From Streptomyces katrae (GTDB lineage: Bacteria > Actinomycetota > Actinomycetes > Streptomycetales > Streptomycetaceae): a stretch of DNA of 64,000 bases. The stretch is from the NCBI RefSeq assembly GCF_000717655.1, contig NZ_JNZY01000016.1, forward strand, positions 1 to 64,000. Direction: 5' to 3'. The position numbers were made by a program, and so were the translations under genes. Numbering within the stretch: position 1 is the first letter of the stretch; each line of letters opens with the position of its first letter. Positions 45,445 through 55,314 of the stretch are shown in pieces. Under the pieces are notes generated by a model. The model was not told where the DNA came from and made no database searches. It saw only the letters and a program-made list of their open reading frames with translations.

Positions 45445-47556
45445 ATGTTCAGCACTGTTCTGGTCGCGAACCGGGGCGAGATCGCCGTACGGGTCATCCG
45501 CACGCTGCGCGAGCTCGGCGTGCGGTCCGTCGCCGTCTTCAGCGACGCGGACGCGGACGCCCGGCACGTACGGGAGGCCGACACGGCCGTCCGGATCGGC
45601 CCGGCGGCGGCCGCCGAGAGCTACCTGTCGGTGGAGCGGCTGCTCGACGCGGCGCGGCGCACGGGGGCCGAGGCGGTCCACCCGGGGTACGGCTTCCTCG
45701 CCGAGAACGCGGCCTTCGCGGCCGCCTGCGCCGAGGCGGGCCTGGCCTTCATCGGGCCGCCGGCCTCGGCGATCTCCCTGATGGGCGACAAGATCCGCGC
45801 CAAGGAGACCGTGAAGGCGGCCGGGGTCCCGGTCGTGCCCGGCTCCTCGGGGAGCGGCCTGTCGGACGCCGAACTGGTGGCGGCCGCCGAGGAGATCGGC
45901 ATGCCGGTGCTGCTGAAGCCCTCTGCGGGCGGCGGCGGCAAGGGCATGCGGCTGGTCCGCGACGCGAGCGCGCTGGCCGAGGAGATCGCGGCGGCCCGCC
46001 GCGAGGCGCGGTCGTCCTTCGGCGACGACACGCTGCTCGTGGAGCGGTGGGTGGACCGGCCGCGGCACATCGAGATCCAGGTGCTGGCGGACGCGCACGG
46101 GAACGTGGTGCACCTGGGCGAGCGCGAGTGCTCGCTGCAGCGGCGCCACCAGAAGGTGATCGAGGAGGCCCCGTCGGTCCTGCTCACGCCGGAGCTCCGG
46201 GCCTCGATGGGCGCGGCGGCGGTGGAGGCGGCGCGCTCGTGCGGGTACGTCGGCGCGGGCACGGTGGAGTTCATCGTCCCGGGCGGGGACCCGTCCTCGT
46301 ACTACTTCATGGAGATGAACACCCGGCTGCAGGTCGAGCACCCGGTGACGGAGCTGATCACCGGGCTGGACCTGGTGGAACAGCAGCTGAGGGTTGCGGC
46401 GGGCGCTTCGCTGGCCTTCTCGCAGTCCGATGTCACCCTGACCGGGCACGCGATCGAGGCGCGCGTCTGCGCGGAGGATCCGGCGCGGGGATTCCTGCCG
46501 TCGGGTGGGATGGTGCTGGCCCTGTCGGAGCCGTCGGGAGGTTCCGTACGGAGGGACTCCGGCCTGGTGGCGGGGGTCGACACGGGGTCGACGTACGACC
46601 CGATGCTGTCGAAGGTGATCGCGTACGGTCCCGACCGGGCCGCTGCCCTCCGGGTGCTGCGGGGTGCCCTCGCCGACACCGTGATCCTGGGTGTCCAGAC
46701 CAACGCCGGTTTCCTGCGGAGGCTGTTGGCGCATCCGGACGTCGTGTCCGGGGACCTGGACACCGGGCTGGTGGAGCGCGACCTGGGCTCGTTGCTCCCG
46801 GAGGGCGTCCCGCCGGAGGTGTTCGCGGCAGCGGCGCTGTTGTCCCTCCCCCACCCCGCCCCTTCCCGGAACCGGGGCTCCGCCCCGGATCCCGCGCCTC
46901 GAACGCCGGCGGGGCTGGACGGGTGGGTCGACCCCTTCGGGGCGGCCGACGGCTGGCGCCTCGGCGGCACTCCCGCCTGGACGGTGCACCACTTCCGCCT
47001 CCCGGGCCAGGATCCGATCACGGTCCGCACCCGCCCGTCGGGCACGGAGACGGAACTGCTGCTCGCGGACGCCGGGGAGGATTCAGCCCCGCCGGCGATC
47101 GAGGCGCGGGGTCTGGGGCAGAGCCCCGGCACACCGGCCCGGGGCCGGATCGTCAGCCGGAGCGGCGACCGCGTCACCGTCGAGCTGGACGGGGTCACCC
47201 ACACCTTCGGCCATGCCCGCTCCCCCGAAGGGACCTGGCTCGGGCGTGACGGCGACTCCTGGCACGTCCAGATCCACGACCCCGTCACCGCGAAGGGCGC
47301 GGCCGGCGCGGGCGCCGATACGCTCGCCGCCCCCATGCCCGGCACCGTCACCGTCGTCAAGGTCGCCGTCGGCGACCGCGTCGCCGCCGGGCAGAGCCTG
47401 CTCGTCGTCGAGGCGATGAAGATGGAGCACGTCATCTCCGCCCCGCACTCCGGCACGGTCACCGAGCTGGACGTCTCCCCCGGCACGACCGTGGCCATGG
47501 ACCAGGTCCTGGCCGTCGTCACCCCGGACGACGAAGAGAAGGAGGTGGCGTCGTGA
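45445..47556 (+). CDS. Methylcrotonyl-CoA carboxylase alpha (biotin) subunit with repeat inserts
   Basis: This 703-residue subunit carboxylates biotin with ATP and bicarbonate. The biotin carboxylase domain spans about residues 1-450 (LVANRGEIAVRVIRTL, KPSAGGGGKGMRLV, FMEMNTRLQVEHPVTE). A BT/linker region follows, and a biotinyl domain lies at about 630-703 (VVEAMKMEHVI with the biotinylated Lys). Two segments look foreign: residues 471-491 (PAPSRNRGSAPDPAPRT region) and 548-562 (PPAIEARGLGQSPG). They are coded by two oppositely oriented copies of a GC-rich repeat also found in iolB. The ATG was chosen at the conserved N-terminus. Its stop overlaps the next gene as GTGA. Confidence 0.92.
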   Translation: MFSTVLVANRGEIAVRVIRTLRELGVRSVAVFSDADADARHVREADTAVRIGPAAAAESYLSVERLLDAARRTGAEAVHPGYGFLAENAAFAAACAEAGLAFIGPPASAISLMGDKIRAKETVKAAGVPVVPGSSGSGLSDAELVAAAEEIGMPVLLKPSAGGGGKGMRLVRDASALAEEIAAARREARSSFGDDTLLVERWVDRPRHIEIQVLADAHGNVVHLGERECSLQRRHQKVIEEAPSVLLTPELRASMGAAAVEAARSCGYVGAGTVEFIVPGGDPSSYYFMEMNTRLQVEHPVTELITGLDLVEQQLRVAAGASLAFSQSDVTLTGHAIEARVCAEDPARGFLPSGGMVLALSEPSGGSVRRDSGLVAGVDTGSTYDPMLSKVIAYGPDRAAALRVLRGALADTVILGVQTNAGFLRRLLAHPDVVSGDLDTGLVERDLGSLLPEGVPPEVFAAAALLSLPHPAPSRNRGSAPDPAPRTPAGLDGWVDPFGAADGWRLGGTPAWTVHHFRLPGQDPITVRTRPSGTETELLLADAGEDSAPPAIEARGLGQSPGTPARGRIVSRSGDRVTVELDGVTHTFGHARSPEGTWLGRDGDSWHVQIHDPVTAKGAAGAGADTLAAPMPGTVTVVKVAVGDRVAAGQSLLVVEAMKMEHVISAPHSGTVTELDVSPGTTVAMDQVLAVVTPDDEEKEVAS
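46855..46915 (+). repeat. Copy B of the 61-bp palindromic repeat inside the carboxylase gene
   Basis: It matches copy A (6862-6922, minus strand) at 57 of 61 positions and codes the same peptide frame, PAPSRNRGSAPDPAPRT. The hairpin core CCGGGGCTCCGCCCCGG is identical in both. It falls in the region after the biotin carboxylase domain. Confidence 0.85.
47086..47129 (-). repeat. Copy C, shorter and inverted, in the same carboxylase gene
   Basis: Compared with the reverse complement of copy B, 40 of 44 positions match (GCCCCGCCGGCG start through GAGCCCCGG end). The third arm is missing. It is read in a different frame from copy B, giving PPAIEARGLGQSPG. Confidence 0.8.
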
Positions 47557-48488
47557 ACGGGCTGCCCATGACCGTCCCGGCCCCCGGACTGCCGGCCCGC
47601 GTCCGCATCCACGAGGTCGGCGCCCGCGACGGGCTGCAGAACGAGAAGTCGGCCGTACCCACCGACGTCAAGGCCGAGTTCATCCGCCGGCTGGCCGCGG
47701 CCGGGCTGACCACCGTCGAGGCGACCAGCTTCGTGCACCCCAAGTGGGTGCCCCAACTGGCGGACGCCGAGGAGCTGTTCCAGCAGCTCCAGGGCCTGGC
47801 CGGGGTCCACCTCCCCGTCCTCGTCCCCAACGAGCGCGGGCTCGACCGCGCCCTGGCCCTCGGCGCCACCCGCATCGCGGTCTTCGGCTCGGCCACCGAG
47901 ACCTTCGCCTCCCGCAACCTCAACCGGACCGTCGCCGAGTCCCTCGCCATGTTCGAGCCCGTCGTGGCCCGCGCCAAGGAGGGCGGGGCGCACGTCCGCG
48001 GCTATCTCTCCATGTGCTTCGGCGACCCCTGGGAGGGCCCCGTCCCGGTCCACCAGGTGGTGAGCGTGGCCAAGGCCCTGCTCGACCTCGGCTGCGACGA
48101 GCTCAGCCTCGGCGACACCATCGGCGTCGCCACCCCGGGCCATGTCCGGACCCTCCTCGGCGAGCTCAACGAGGAGGGCGTCACGACCGACCGGATCGGC
48201 GTGCACTTCCACGACACGTACGGCCAGGCCCTGTCCAACACCCTCGCCGCGCTCCAGCACGGGGTGACCACCGTCGACGCCTCCGCGGGCGGGCTCGGCG
48301 GGTGCCCCTACGCGAAGAGCGCCACCGGCAACCTCGCGACCGAGGACCTGGTGTGGATGCTCGACGGGCTCGGCATCGAGACCGGCGTCGACCTGGCCGC
48401 CCTCACCGCCACGAGCGTGTGGATGGCCGAACAGCTGGGACGTCCCAGCCCCTCCCGTACCGTCCGCGCCCTCTCCCACAAGGAGTAA
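47553..48488 (+). CDS. Hydroxymethylglutaryl-CoA lyase
   Basis: This 311-residue TIM-barrel lyase cleaves HMG-CoA to acetyl-CoA and acetoacetate, the end of leucine catabolism. It has VGARDGLQNEK (catalytic Arg and Asp region), GVHFHDTYGQALSNTLAALQ (metal-binding His pair) and SAGGLGGCPYAKSATGN with the active-site Cys. The GTG start overlaps the carboxylase stop by 4 bp and has AAGGAGG upstream, indicating translational coupling. Confidence 0.93.
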   Translation: MNGLPMTVPAPGLPARVRIHEVGARDGLQNEKSAVPTDVKAEFIRRLAAAGLTTVEATSFVHPKWVPQLADAEELFQQLQGLAGVHLPVLVPNERGLDRALALGATRIAVFGSATETFASRNLNRTVAESLAMFEPVVARAKEGGAHVRGYLSMCFGDPWEGPVPVHQVVSVAKALLDLGCDELSLGDTIGVATPGHVRTLLGELNEEGVTTDRIGVHFHDTYGQALSNTLAALQHGVTTVDASAGGLGGCPYAKSATGNLATEDLVWMLDGLGIETGVDLAALTATSVWMAEQLGRPSPSRTVRALSHKE

Positions 48489-48495
48489 CGAAGAC

Positions 48496-49656
48496 ATGCC
48501 CCTCGACCACCGGCTCACCCCCGAGCACGAGGAACTCCGCCGTACCGTCGAGGCGTTCGCGCACGACGTCATCGCACCCAAGATCGGCGACCTGTACGAG
48601 CGGCACGAGTTCCCTTACGAGATCGTCCGCGAGATGGGCCGCATGGGCCTGTTCGGCCTGCCCTTCCCGGAGGAGTACGGCGGCATGGGCGGCGACTACC
48701 TCGCCCTCGGCATCGCCCTGGAGGAGCTGGCCCGCGTCGACTCCTCGGTCGCCATCACCCTGGAGGCGGGCGTCTCGCTGGGCGCCATGCCCCTCTACCT
48801 CTTCGGCACCGAGGAGCAGAAGCAGCAGTGGCTGCCGAAGATGTGCGCCGGCGAGGTGCTCGGCGCCTTCGGCCTGACCGAGCCGGACGGCGGGTCCGAC
48901 GCCGGCGGCACCCGCACCACGGCCGTCAAGGACGGCGACGAGTGGGTGATCAACGGCTCGAAGTGCTTCATCACCAACTCCGGTACGGACATCACCGGTC
49001 TGGTCACCGTCACCGCCGTGACGGGCCGGAAGGCCGACGGCCGCCCGGAGATCTCCTCGATCATCGTCCCGTCCGGCACCCCCGGCTTCACGGTGGCCGC
49101 CCCGTACTCGAAGGTCGGCTGGAACTCGTCGGACACCCGCGAGCTGGCCTTCGACGACGTACGGGTGCCGCTGGCCAACCTGGTGGGCCAGGAGGGCCGC
49201 GGCTACGCCCAGTTCCTGCGGATCCTCGACGAGGGCCGCATCGCGATCTCGGCGCTCGCCACGGGCCTCGCGCAGGGCTGCGTGGACGAGTCGGTGAAGT
49301 ACGCGAAGGAGCGCAAGGCCTTCGGCCGGCCCATCGGCGACAACCAGGCCATCCAGTTCAAGCTGGCGGACATGGAGATGCGCGCCCACATGGCGCGGAT
49401 CGGCTGGCGTGACGCGGCCTCCCGCCTCGTGGCCGGAGAGCCGTTCAAGAAGGAGGCGGCCATCGCGAAGCTGTACTCCTCGACGGTCGCCGTCGACAAC
49501 GCGCGCGAGGCCACCCAGATCCACGGCGGTTACGGGTTCATGAACGAGTACCCCGTGGCGCGCATGTGGCGGGATTCCAAGATCCTGGAGATCGGCGAGG
49601 GCACCAGTGAGGTGCAGCGCATGCTCATCGCCCGTGAGCTGGGCTTCGCCGGCTAG
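48496..49656 (+). CDS. acdH: Acyl-CoA dehydrogenase (isovaleryl/branched-chain type)
   Basis: This 386-residue FAD enzyme likely oxidises isovaleryl-CoA to 3-methylcrotonyl-CoA, the step before the carboxylase. Motifs are FGLTEPDGGSDAGGTRTTA, WVINGSKCFITNSG, QIHGGYGFMNEYPVARMWRD and LEIGEGTSEVQRMLIARELG, the last with the usual short-chain Glu (EGTSE). It starts 7 bp after the lyase, with AAGGAG in the gap. In Streptomyces the branched-chain acyl-CoA dehydrogenase AcdH comes from an equivalent locus, as I recall. A terminator follows. Confidence 0.9.
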   Translation: MPLDHRLTPEHEELRRTVEAFAHDVIAPKIGDLYERHEFPYEIVREMGRMGLFGLPFPEEYGGMGGDYLALGIALEELARVDSSVAITLEAGVSLGAMPLYLFGTEEQKQQWLPKMCAGEVLGAFGLTEPDGGSDAGGTRTTAVKDGDEWVINGSKCFITNSGTDITGLVTVTAVTGRKADGRPEISSIIVPSGTPGFTVAAPYSKVGWNSSDTRELAFDDVRVPLANLVGQEGRGYAQFLRILDEGRIAISALATGLAQGCVDESVKYAKERKAFGRPIGDNQAIQFKLADMEMRAHMARIGWRDAASRLVAGEPFKKEAAIAKLYSSTVAVDNAREATQIHGGYGFMNEYPVARMWRDSKILEIGEGTSEVQRMLIARELGFAG

Positions 49657-49680
49657 GCACCGCAACGTCGCAGTACCACG

Positions 49681-49708
49681 AGGGGGCCCTGAAAACTTAG
49701 GGCCCCCT
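49681..49708 (+). terminator. Terminator of the leucine-degradation operon
   Basis: AGGGGGCCCT pairs perfectly with AGGGCCCCCT around an 8-nt loop, 24 bp after the stop, and isolates the iron-regulated genes that follow. Confidence 0.85.
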
Positions 49709-49722
49709 TACCGCTTTCAGCC

Positions 49723-49739
49723 AAGGTTAGGCTAACCTT
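49723..49739. promoter_or_regulatory. Iron box before the siderophore-binding protein gene
   Basis: AAGGTTAGGCTAACCTT matches the core of the DtxR/IdeR/DmdR1 iron box and is palindromic. It lies 51 bp before the gene start, so expression should rise when iron is low. Confidence 0.92.
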
Positions 49740-49790
49740 CCCTCCGAACGGCCCAGTGGCCGCCCGGCACGCACGAAAGCGGACATAGAC

Positions 49791-50834
49791 ATGCCCAAGT
49801 CCCGTACCTACCTCTCCCGTCGCGGTCTCATCGCCGCCGGCGGCGCCCTCGGCCTCGTCGCGGCCCTGACCGCATGCGGCGGCTCCGACTCGGCGAAGAG
49901 CGAGGCGGGCGACAAGGACGCGGGCGCTGCGGCCTCGGGCGCCTGGAGCTTCAAGGACGACCTCGGCAAGGACGTCAGCCTCAAGGCCAAGCCCAAGAAC
50001 ATCGTGGCCTACACCGGCACCGCCGCCGCGCTCTACGACTACGGCATCCAGGTCAAGGGCGTCTTCGGCCCGACCAAGACCGCCGACGGCAAGGCCGACG
50101 CGATGGCCGGCTCGATGGACATCTCCAAGGTCGAGATCCTCGGCAACGTCTACGACGAGTTCAACGTCGAGAAGTACGCGGCCCTCCAGCCCGAGCTGCT
50201 CGTCACCAACACCTGGGACGGCAGCTACTGGTTCGTCCCGGAGGCCTCCAAGGACAAGATCCTGAAGCTGGCCCCGCCCGTCGCGATCGGCGTGGGCGGC
50301 GACGCCTCCCTCGACAAGGCGCTGGAGCGCACGGCCGACCTCGCCAAGTCCCTGGGCGCCGACCTGAACACCAAGCAGACCGCAGACGCCAAGGCCCGCT
50401 TCGAGTCGGCCGCCACCAAGGTCCGCGAGGCCACCAAGGCCAACCCGGGCGTCAAGGTGCTCGTCGGCTCCGGCTCCGCCGACCTGTTCTACGTCTCCAC
50501 CCCGAAGACCTCGGCCGACCTGAAGTACTTCGAGACCCTCGGCGTCGAATTCGTCGCCCCGGAGCAGGGCAAGCTGGACGCGGGCGGCTTCTTCGAGAGC
50601 CTCAGCTGGGAGAACGCCGGCAAGTACAAGGCCGACCTGGTCCTGCTCGACAACCGCACCGGCACCCTGCAGCCGGAGGAGCTGAAGGCCAAGCCCACCT
50701 GGACCGAGCTGCCCGCCGTCAAGGCCGGCCAGGTCGCCCCGCGCGTGACCGAGCCGATCTACTCGTACGACAAGTGCGCCAAGATCCTCGAGGACCTCGC
50801 GAAGTCCATCCAGAACGCCAAGAAGGTCAGCTGA
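49791..50834 (+). CDS. desE: Ferrioxamine-binding lipoprotein
   Basis: This 347-residue periplasmic-type binding protein captures ferrioxamine for ABC import. The N-terminus has SRRGLIAAGGALGLVAALTA, a twin-arginine-like signal ending in the lipobox LTAC (Cys29). A mature Fe-siderophore binding (FepB/BtuF-like) domain follows (LGNVYDEFNVEKYAALQPEL, EPIYSYDKCAKILEDLA). It stands first in the des cluster behind an iron box. No permease or ATPase genes are in this window, so those must lie elsewhere. Confidence 0.92.
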   Translation: MPKSRTYLSRRGLIAAGGALGLVAALTACGGSDSAKSEAGDKDAGAAASGAWSFKDDLGKDVSLKAKPKNIVAYTGTAAALYDYGIQVKGVFGPTKTADGKADAMAGSMDISKVEILGNVYDEFNVEKYAALQPELLVTNTWDGSYWFVPEASKDKILKLAPPVAIGVGGDASLDKALERTADLAKSLGADLNTKQTADAKARFESAATKVREATKANPGVKVLVGSGSADLFYVSTPKTSADLKYFETLGVEFVAPEQGKLDAGGFFESLSWENAGKYKADLVLLDNRTGTLQPEELKAKPTWTELPAVKAGQVAPRVTEPIYSYDKCAKILEDLAKSIQNAKKVS

Positions 50835-50886
50835 CCCTCGGCGCCCCGACCAGGCGCCGTTTCCACCGACGAGGGGGACTCTCCGC

Positions 50887-51816
50887 ATGACCGCCACCGC
50901 ATCCGACGCCGTCCCGGCCGCCGCCCACTTCCGGTTCTTCGAACTCGAAGTGCTCCGCACGCGCCGGCTCGGGCACTCGTTCCTGCGGGTCACCTTCGGC
51001 GGGGAGTCCCTCGCGGGCTTCCGCTCGGGCGGCTACGACCAGAGCCTCTCGCTCTTCCTGCCGCCCGCCCACCGGGAGCACACCGTGCTCCCGTCCACTG
51101 ACGAGGACACCTGGTTCGCGGCCTGGCGCGGAATGCCGGACGAGGAGCGGCCGGTGATGCGCTCGTACACCGTGCGCGAGCAGCGCCGTACGCCCGAGGG
51201 CGCCGACGAGGTCGACATCGACTTCGTCCTCCACGGGACTGCGGCATCGGCCGCTGACGCGGCGGGCTCCCCGGCGGCGTACTGGGCCGGGCGGGCCGTG
51301 ACCGGCCGCCGGATCATGGCGATCGGCCCGGCCGTCGCGGAGAACAAGTCCGTACGGTTCCAGCCGCCGGCCGGCATCGACGCACTGCTCATGTACGCGG
51401 ACGAGACCGCGCTCCCCGCGGCCGCCGCGATCCTGGACCGGCTCCCCGCCGGGACCCGGGTCGCCGCGTGGTTCGAGGTCCCTCACGCCGACGACCGGCT
51501 CACCCTGCCGACGCCCGCCGACGCGGACATCACCTGGATCGTGCGGGAGGGCGGCGCGGGCAAGGAGCGCACCGAGCGCGTGCTGGCGGCGCTCCGGGCG
51601 GCCGAACTCCCCGTCGCCGAAGCTCCGTACGCCTGGCTCGCGGGCGAGGCCGGCACGGTTCGGGCGGTCCGCAGGCATGTCGTGCAGGAACGTTCCATCG
51701 ACCGGCGCGCGGTGCGCTTCACCGGCTACTGGCGTCTCGGTGCGAGCGAGGAGGAACTCCTCGCCGAGGCCTACGCGGGCCAGGCGGCCAGCGAGGAACC
51801 CACCTCAGAGCTGTAG
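50887..51816 (+). CDS. desF: Siderophore-interacting protein (ferric reductase)
   Basis: This 309-residue FAD-binding protein likely reduces ferric siderophore in the cytoplasm to release iron. VMRSYTVREQRR is the RxYTxR flavin-binding motif of the SIP family, GPAVAENKSVRFQP follows, and the C-terminal SIP domain (LAGEAGTVRAVRRHVVQERS) binds NAD(P)H. It lies 52 bp after desE and before the desA iron box, as in the classic Streptomyces order. Confidence 0.88.
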   Translation: MTATASDAVPAAAHFRFFELEVLRTRRLGHSFLRVTFGGESLAGFRSGGYDQSLSLFLPPAHREHTVLPSTDEDTWFAAWRGMPDEERPVMRSYTVREQRRTPEGADEVDIDFVLHGTAASAADAAGSPAAYWAGRAVTGRRIMAIGPAVAENKSVRFQPPAGIDALLMYADETALPAAAAILDRLPAGTRVAAWFEVPHADDRLTLPTPADADITWIVREGGAGKERTERVLAALRAAELPVAEAPYAWLAGEAGTVRAVRRHVVQERSIDRRAVRFTGYWRLGASEEELLAEAYAGQAASEEPTSEL

Positions 51817-51844
51817 CAACTCTCCTTCTCCTCACCCCTTTTCA

Positions 51845-51879
51845 GCGATGGGCCCCGGCTTCCGGCCGGGGCCCATCGC
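51845..51879 (+). terminator. Terminator between desF and desA
   Basis: GCGATGGGCCCCGG pairs perfectly (14 bp) with CCGGGGCCCATCGC around a 7-nt loop. It separates the uptake genes from the biosynthetic operon. Confidence 0.88.
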
Positions 51880-51894
51880 CATTTGGCCGGAAAG

Positions 51895-51913
51895 TTAGGT
51901 TAGGCTAACCTAA
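51895..51913. promoter_or_regulatory. Perfect 19-bp iron box before desA
   Basis: TTAGGTTAGGCTAACCTAA is identical to the textbook DtxR/DmdR consensus palindrome. It lies 44 bp before the desA start and should repress desABCD when iron is plentiful. Confidence 0.95.
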
Positions 51914-51957
51914 GAATCTCTTCCCCACCCGCCTCTTTCCTGCCCGGAGGAACGTTG

Positions 51958-53439
51958 ATGCGCTCGCATCTGCTGAATGAGACGACCGCGGACCTGTACC
52001 GCCGTTCCGTCACCGAAGGCGTCGAGCGCGTCGCTGCCAAACTCGCGACCACCGAACGGCCCCACTCCGGTATATCCGTCGACGAACTCGCCCCGGTCAT
52101 CAACGGGATCGACCTGGACCGGCCGCTCGAAGACCCGGCCGCCGTCCTCGACGAGCTGGAAGAGGTCTACCTGCGCGACGCGGTGTACTTCCACCACCCG
52201 CGCTACCTGGGCCACCTCAACTGCCCGGTCGTCATCCCCGCCGTCCTCGGCGAGGCCGTCCTCTCGGCCGTCAACTCCTCCCTGGACACCTGGGACCAGT
52301 CCATCGGCGGCACGCTCATCGAGCGCCGCCTGATCGACTGGACCGCGCAGCGCATCGGCCTCGGCCCGGACGCGGACGGCATCTTCACCTCCGGCGGCAG
52401 CCAGTCCAACTTCCACGCGCTGCTGCTGGCCCGTGACGAGGCCTGCCGCAAGGTCATGCAGAGCAGCGAGCGGGCGCTCCCGAAGTCCGAGGTCCTGCCC
52501 AAGCTGCGCATCTTCACCTCCGAGGCCAGCCACTTCAGCGTCAAGAAGTCGGCCGCGATGCTCGGGCTCGGCTACGAGGCCGTCATCGCCGTCCCGGTCG
52601 ACCGCAACCGCCGCATGGACACCTCCGTGCTCGCCCTCGAGCTGGAGAACTGCGCCGCCGAGGGCCTGTTCCCGATGGCCGTCGTCGCCACCGCCGGCAC
52701 CACCGACTTCGGGTCCATCGACCCGCTCCCCGAGATCGCCCACCTGGCCGCCGAGCACTCCGCGTGGATGCACGTGGACGCCGCGTACGGCTGCGGACTG
52801 CTGATCTCCCCCACCCGCCGGCACCTGCTCGACGGCATCGAACGGGCCGACTCGGTCACGGTCGACTACCACAAGTCGTTCTTCCAGCCGGTCAGCTCCA
52901 GCGCGATGCTGGTCCGCGACCGCGACACCCTCAAGCACGCCACGTACCACGCGGACTACCTCAACCCGCGCCGCATGGCGGAGGAGAGGATCCCGAACCA
53001 GGTCGACAAGTCCATCCAGACCACGCGCCGCTTCGACGCGCTCAAGCTCTGGATGACCCTGCGCACCATGGGCGCCGAGGGCCTCGGCTCGCTCTTCGAC
53101 GAGGTCATCGATCTGGCCGCGGCCGGCTGGGACATCATCGACGCCGACCCGCGCTTCGAGGTCGTCGTCAAGCCGCAGATCTCCACCCTGGTCTTCCGCT
53201 ACGTGCCCGGAGGCGACGTCCGCAAGGACCTCGTCGACGAGGCGAACCTGCACGCCCGCAAGGCGCTGTTCGCCTCCGGCGAGGCAGTCGTCGCCGGCAC
53301 CAAGGTGGACGGCGACCAGTACCTGAAGTTCACCCTCCTCAACCCGCAGACCACGACGGCCGACATCGCGGCCGTCCTCGACCTCCTCGCGTCCCACGCC
53401 GAGCAGTACCTGGGAGAATCCCTTGTCCACGCCTCGTGA
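51958..53439 (+). CDS. desA: Lysine decarboxylase of desferrioxamine synthesis
   Basis: This 493-residue PLP enzyme makes cadaverine from lysine. It belongs to the group II amino-acid decarboxylases: [35 protein letters not shown] and [20 protein letters not shown] with the PLP-binding Lys. The ATG follows GGAGG at 7 bp; a TTG one codon earlier is rejected. It is the first gene of desABCD; its stop lies inside desB by 17 bp. Confidence 0.94.
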   Translation: MRSHLLNETTADLYRRSVTEGVERVAAKLATTERPHSGISVDELAPVINGIDLDRPLEDPAAVLDELEEVYLRDAVYFHHPRYLGHLNCPVVIPAVLGEAVLSAVNSSLDTWDQSIGGTLIERRLIDWTAQRIGLGPDADGIFTSGGSQSNFHALLLARDEACRKVMQSSERALPKSEVLPKLRIFTSEASHFSVKKSAAMLGLGYEAVIAVPVDRNRRMDTSVLALELENCAAEGLFPMAVVATAGTTDFGSIDPLPEIAHLAAEHSAWMHVDAAYGCGLLISPTRRHLLDGIERADSVTVDYHKSFFQPVSSSAMLVRDRDTLKHATYHADYLNPRRMAEERIPNQVDKSIQTTRRFDALKLWMTLRTMGAEGLGSLFDEVIDLAAAGWDIIDADPRFEVVVKPQISTLVFRYVPGGDVRKDLVDEANLHARKALFASGEAVVAGTKVDGDQYLKFTLLNPQTTTADIAAVLDLLASHAEQYLGESLVHAS

Positions 53440-54733
53440 GCCCCGCCAGCCGTTCGATTTCATCGGTATCGGCCTCGGTCCCTTCAACCTGGGGCTCGCC
53501 TGCCTGACCGCTCCGATCGACGAGCTCGACGGCCTCTTCATCGAGACGAAGCCGCACTTCGAGTGGCACGCCGGGATGTTCCTCGACGGTGCGCACCTGC
53601 AGACGCCGTTCATGTCGGACCTGGTCACGCTGGCCGACCCGACCTCGCCGTTCTCCTTCCTGAACTACCTGAAGGACAAGGACCGGCTCTACTCCTTCTA
53701 CATCCGGGAAAACTTCTACCCGTTGCGGACCGAGTACAACGACTACTGCCGCTGGGCCGCCGACCGCCTCGACAACGTGCAGTACTCCACCTCCGTCACG
53801 GAGGTGGAGTACGACGGGCAGGCCGGCCTGTACGAGGTCCACACCGACCGCGGCGAGACCCACCTGGCCCGCCGCCTGGTCCTGGGCACCGGCACCCCGC
53901 CGTTCGTCCCGCAGGCCTGCGCCGGGCTCGGCGGAGACTTCACGCACAACTCCGCGTACATGCAGAACAAGGCGGAGCTCCAGCAGAAGAAGTCGATCAC
54001 GCTGGTCGGCTCGGGCCAGAGCGCGGCGGAGATCTACCACGACCTGCTGTCCGAGATCGACGTGTACGGCTACCAGCTCAACTGGGTGACCCGCTCCCCG
54101 CGGTTCTTCCCGCTGGAGTACACCAAGCTGACGCTGGAGATGACCTCCCCGGAGTACGTGGACTACTTCCACGCGCTGCCCGAGGAGACCCGCTACCGGC
54201 TCGAGCACCAGCAGAAGAACCTCTTCAAGGGCATCGACGGCGAGCTCATCAACGCCATCTTCGACCTGCTCTACCAGAAGAAGGTCACCTCGCCCGGCCC
54301 GGTCCGGACCACCCTGCTGACCAACACCTCGCTGAACTCGGCGGCGTACGACACCACCACGGGCGCGTACACCCTCGGGCTGCGCCAGGAGGAGCAGGAG
54401 CGCGACTTCTCCCTCGCCACCGAGGGCCTGATCCTCGCGACGGGCTACACGTACACGCTCCCGGAGTTCCTGAACCCCGTGCGCGAGCGCCTCTCCTTCG
54501 ACGGCCACGGCCGCCCCGACGCGGCCCGCAACTACAGCATCGACGTGACCGGCCGCGGGATCTTCCTGCAGAACGGCACGGTCCACAACCACTCCATCAC
54601 CTCGCCCGACCTGGGCATGGCCGCGTACCGCAACGCGTACATCATCGGAGAGCTCCTCGGCCGCGAGTACTACAAGGTCGAGAAGTCCATCGCGTTCCAG
54701 CAGTTCGCCGCCCCGGAAGGCACGCACGCATGA
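53423..54733 (+). CDS. desB: Cadaverine N-monooxygenase
   Basis: This 436-residue FAD/NADPH N-hydroxylating monooxygenase converts cadaverine to N-hydroxycadaverine. It has [16 protein letters not shown] (FAD site with the family Pro), [16 protein letters not shown] (NADPH site) and [15 protein letters not shown] (the D/ATGY motif). The start is a TTG at 53423, supported by GGGAGA 5-10 bp upstream and by the next conserved residues FDFIGIG. It overlaps desA by 17 bp and desC by 4 bp. Confidence 0.94.
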   Translation: MSTPREPRQPFDFIGIGLGPFNLGLACLTAPIDELDGLFIETKPHFEWHAGMFLDGAHLQTPFMSDLVTLADPTSPFSFLNYLKDKDRLYSFYIRENFYPLRTEYNDYCRWAADRLDNVQYSTSVTEVEYDGQAGLYEVHTDRGETHLARRLVLGTGTPPFVPQACAGLGGDFTHNSAYMQNKAELQQKKSITLVGSGQSAAEIYHDLLSEIDVYGYQLNWVTRSPRFFPLEYTKLTLEMTSPEYVDYFHALPEETRYRLEHQQKNLFKGIDGELINAIFDLLYQKKVTSPGPVRTTLLTNTSLNSAAYDTTTGAYTLGLRQEEQERDFSLATEGLILATGYTYTLPEFLNPVRERLSFDGHGRPDAARNYSIDVTGRGIFLQNGTVHNHSITSPDLGMAAYRNAYIIGELLGREYYKVEKSIAFQQFAAPEGTHA

Positions 54734-55314
54734 GCACCGCCGAAATCCTGTACAGCCGCGTCGACGCGGACCTCGGAACCTTCTCCGTGAGGCCCCTGGA
54801 CCCCTTCGCCGACGCGGAGCTGCTGCACGGCTGGGTCACCCACCCGAAGGCCTCGTTCTGGATGATGCAGGACGCCTCGCTGCCGGACGTCGAGCGCGAG
54901 TACATGCGGATCGCCGCCCACGAACACCACCATGCCTTCATCGGCCTGCACGAGGGCCGCCCGGCCTTCCTGATGGAGACGTACGACCCGAGCCGGCTGG
55001 AGCTGGTCGGCCTGTACGACGCCCGGCCCGGCGACGTCGGCATGCACTTCCTCGTCGCCCCGAGCGACCGGCCGCTGCACGGCTTCACCCGCGCGGTCAT
55101 CACCACCGTCATGGCGGCCGCCTTCGCGGACCCGGCGACCGAACGCGTCGTCGTCGAGCCGGACGTCGCCAACACCGCCGTGCAGGCCCTGAACGAGGCC
55201 GTCGGCTTTGTACCGGAGCGGCAGGTCACCAAGCCGGAGAAGGAAGCGCTGCTGAGCTTCTGCACCCGTGCGCAGTTCGAGGCGGCCACCGGCCTGACGG
55301 GAGCGTCCATATGA
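54730..55314 (+). CDS. desC: N-hydroxycadaverine acyltransferase
   Basis: This 194-residue GNAT-fold (IucB/RhbD-like) acyltransferase adds succinyl or acetyl from CoA to N-hydroxycadaverine. It has [40 protein letters not shown] and [20 protein letters not shown], the usual siderophore acyltransferase motifs. Start and stop overlap desB and desD by ATGA. Confidence 0.94.
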   Translation: MSTAEILYSRVDADLGTFSVRPLDPFADAELLHGWVTHPKASFWMMQDASLPDVEREYMRIAAHEHHHAFIGLHEGRPAFLMETYDPSRLELVGLYDARPGDVGMHFLVAPSDRPLHGFTRAVITTVMAAAFADPATERVVVEPDVANTAVQALNEAVGFVPERQVTKPEKEALLSFCTRAQFEAATGLTGASI

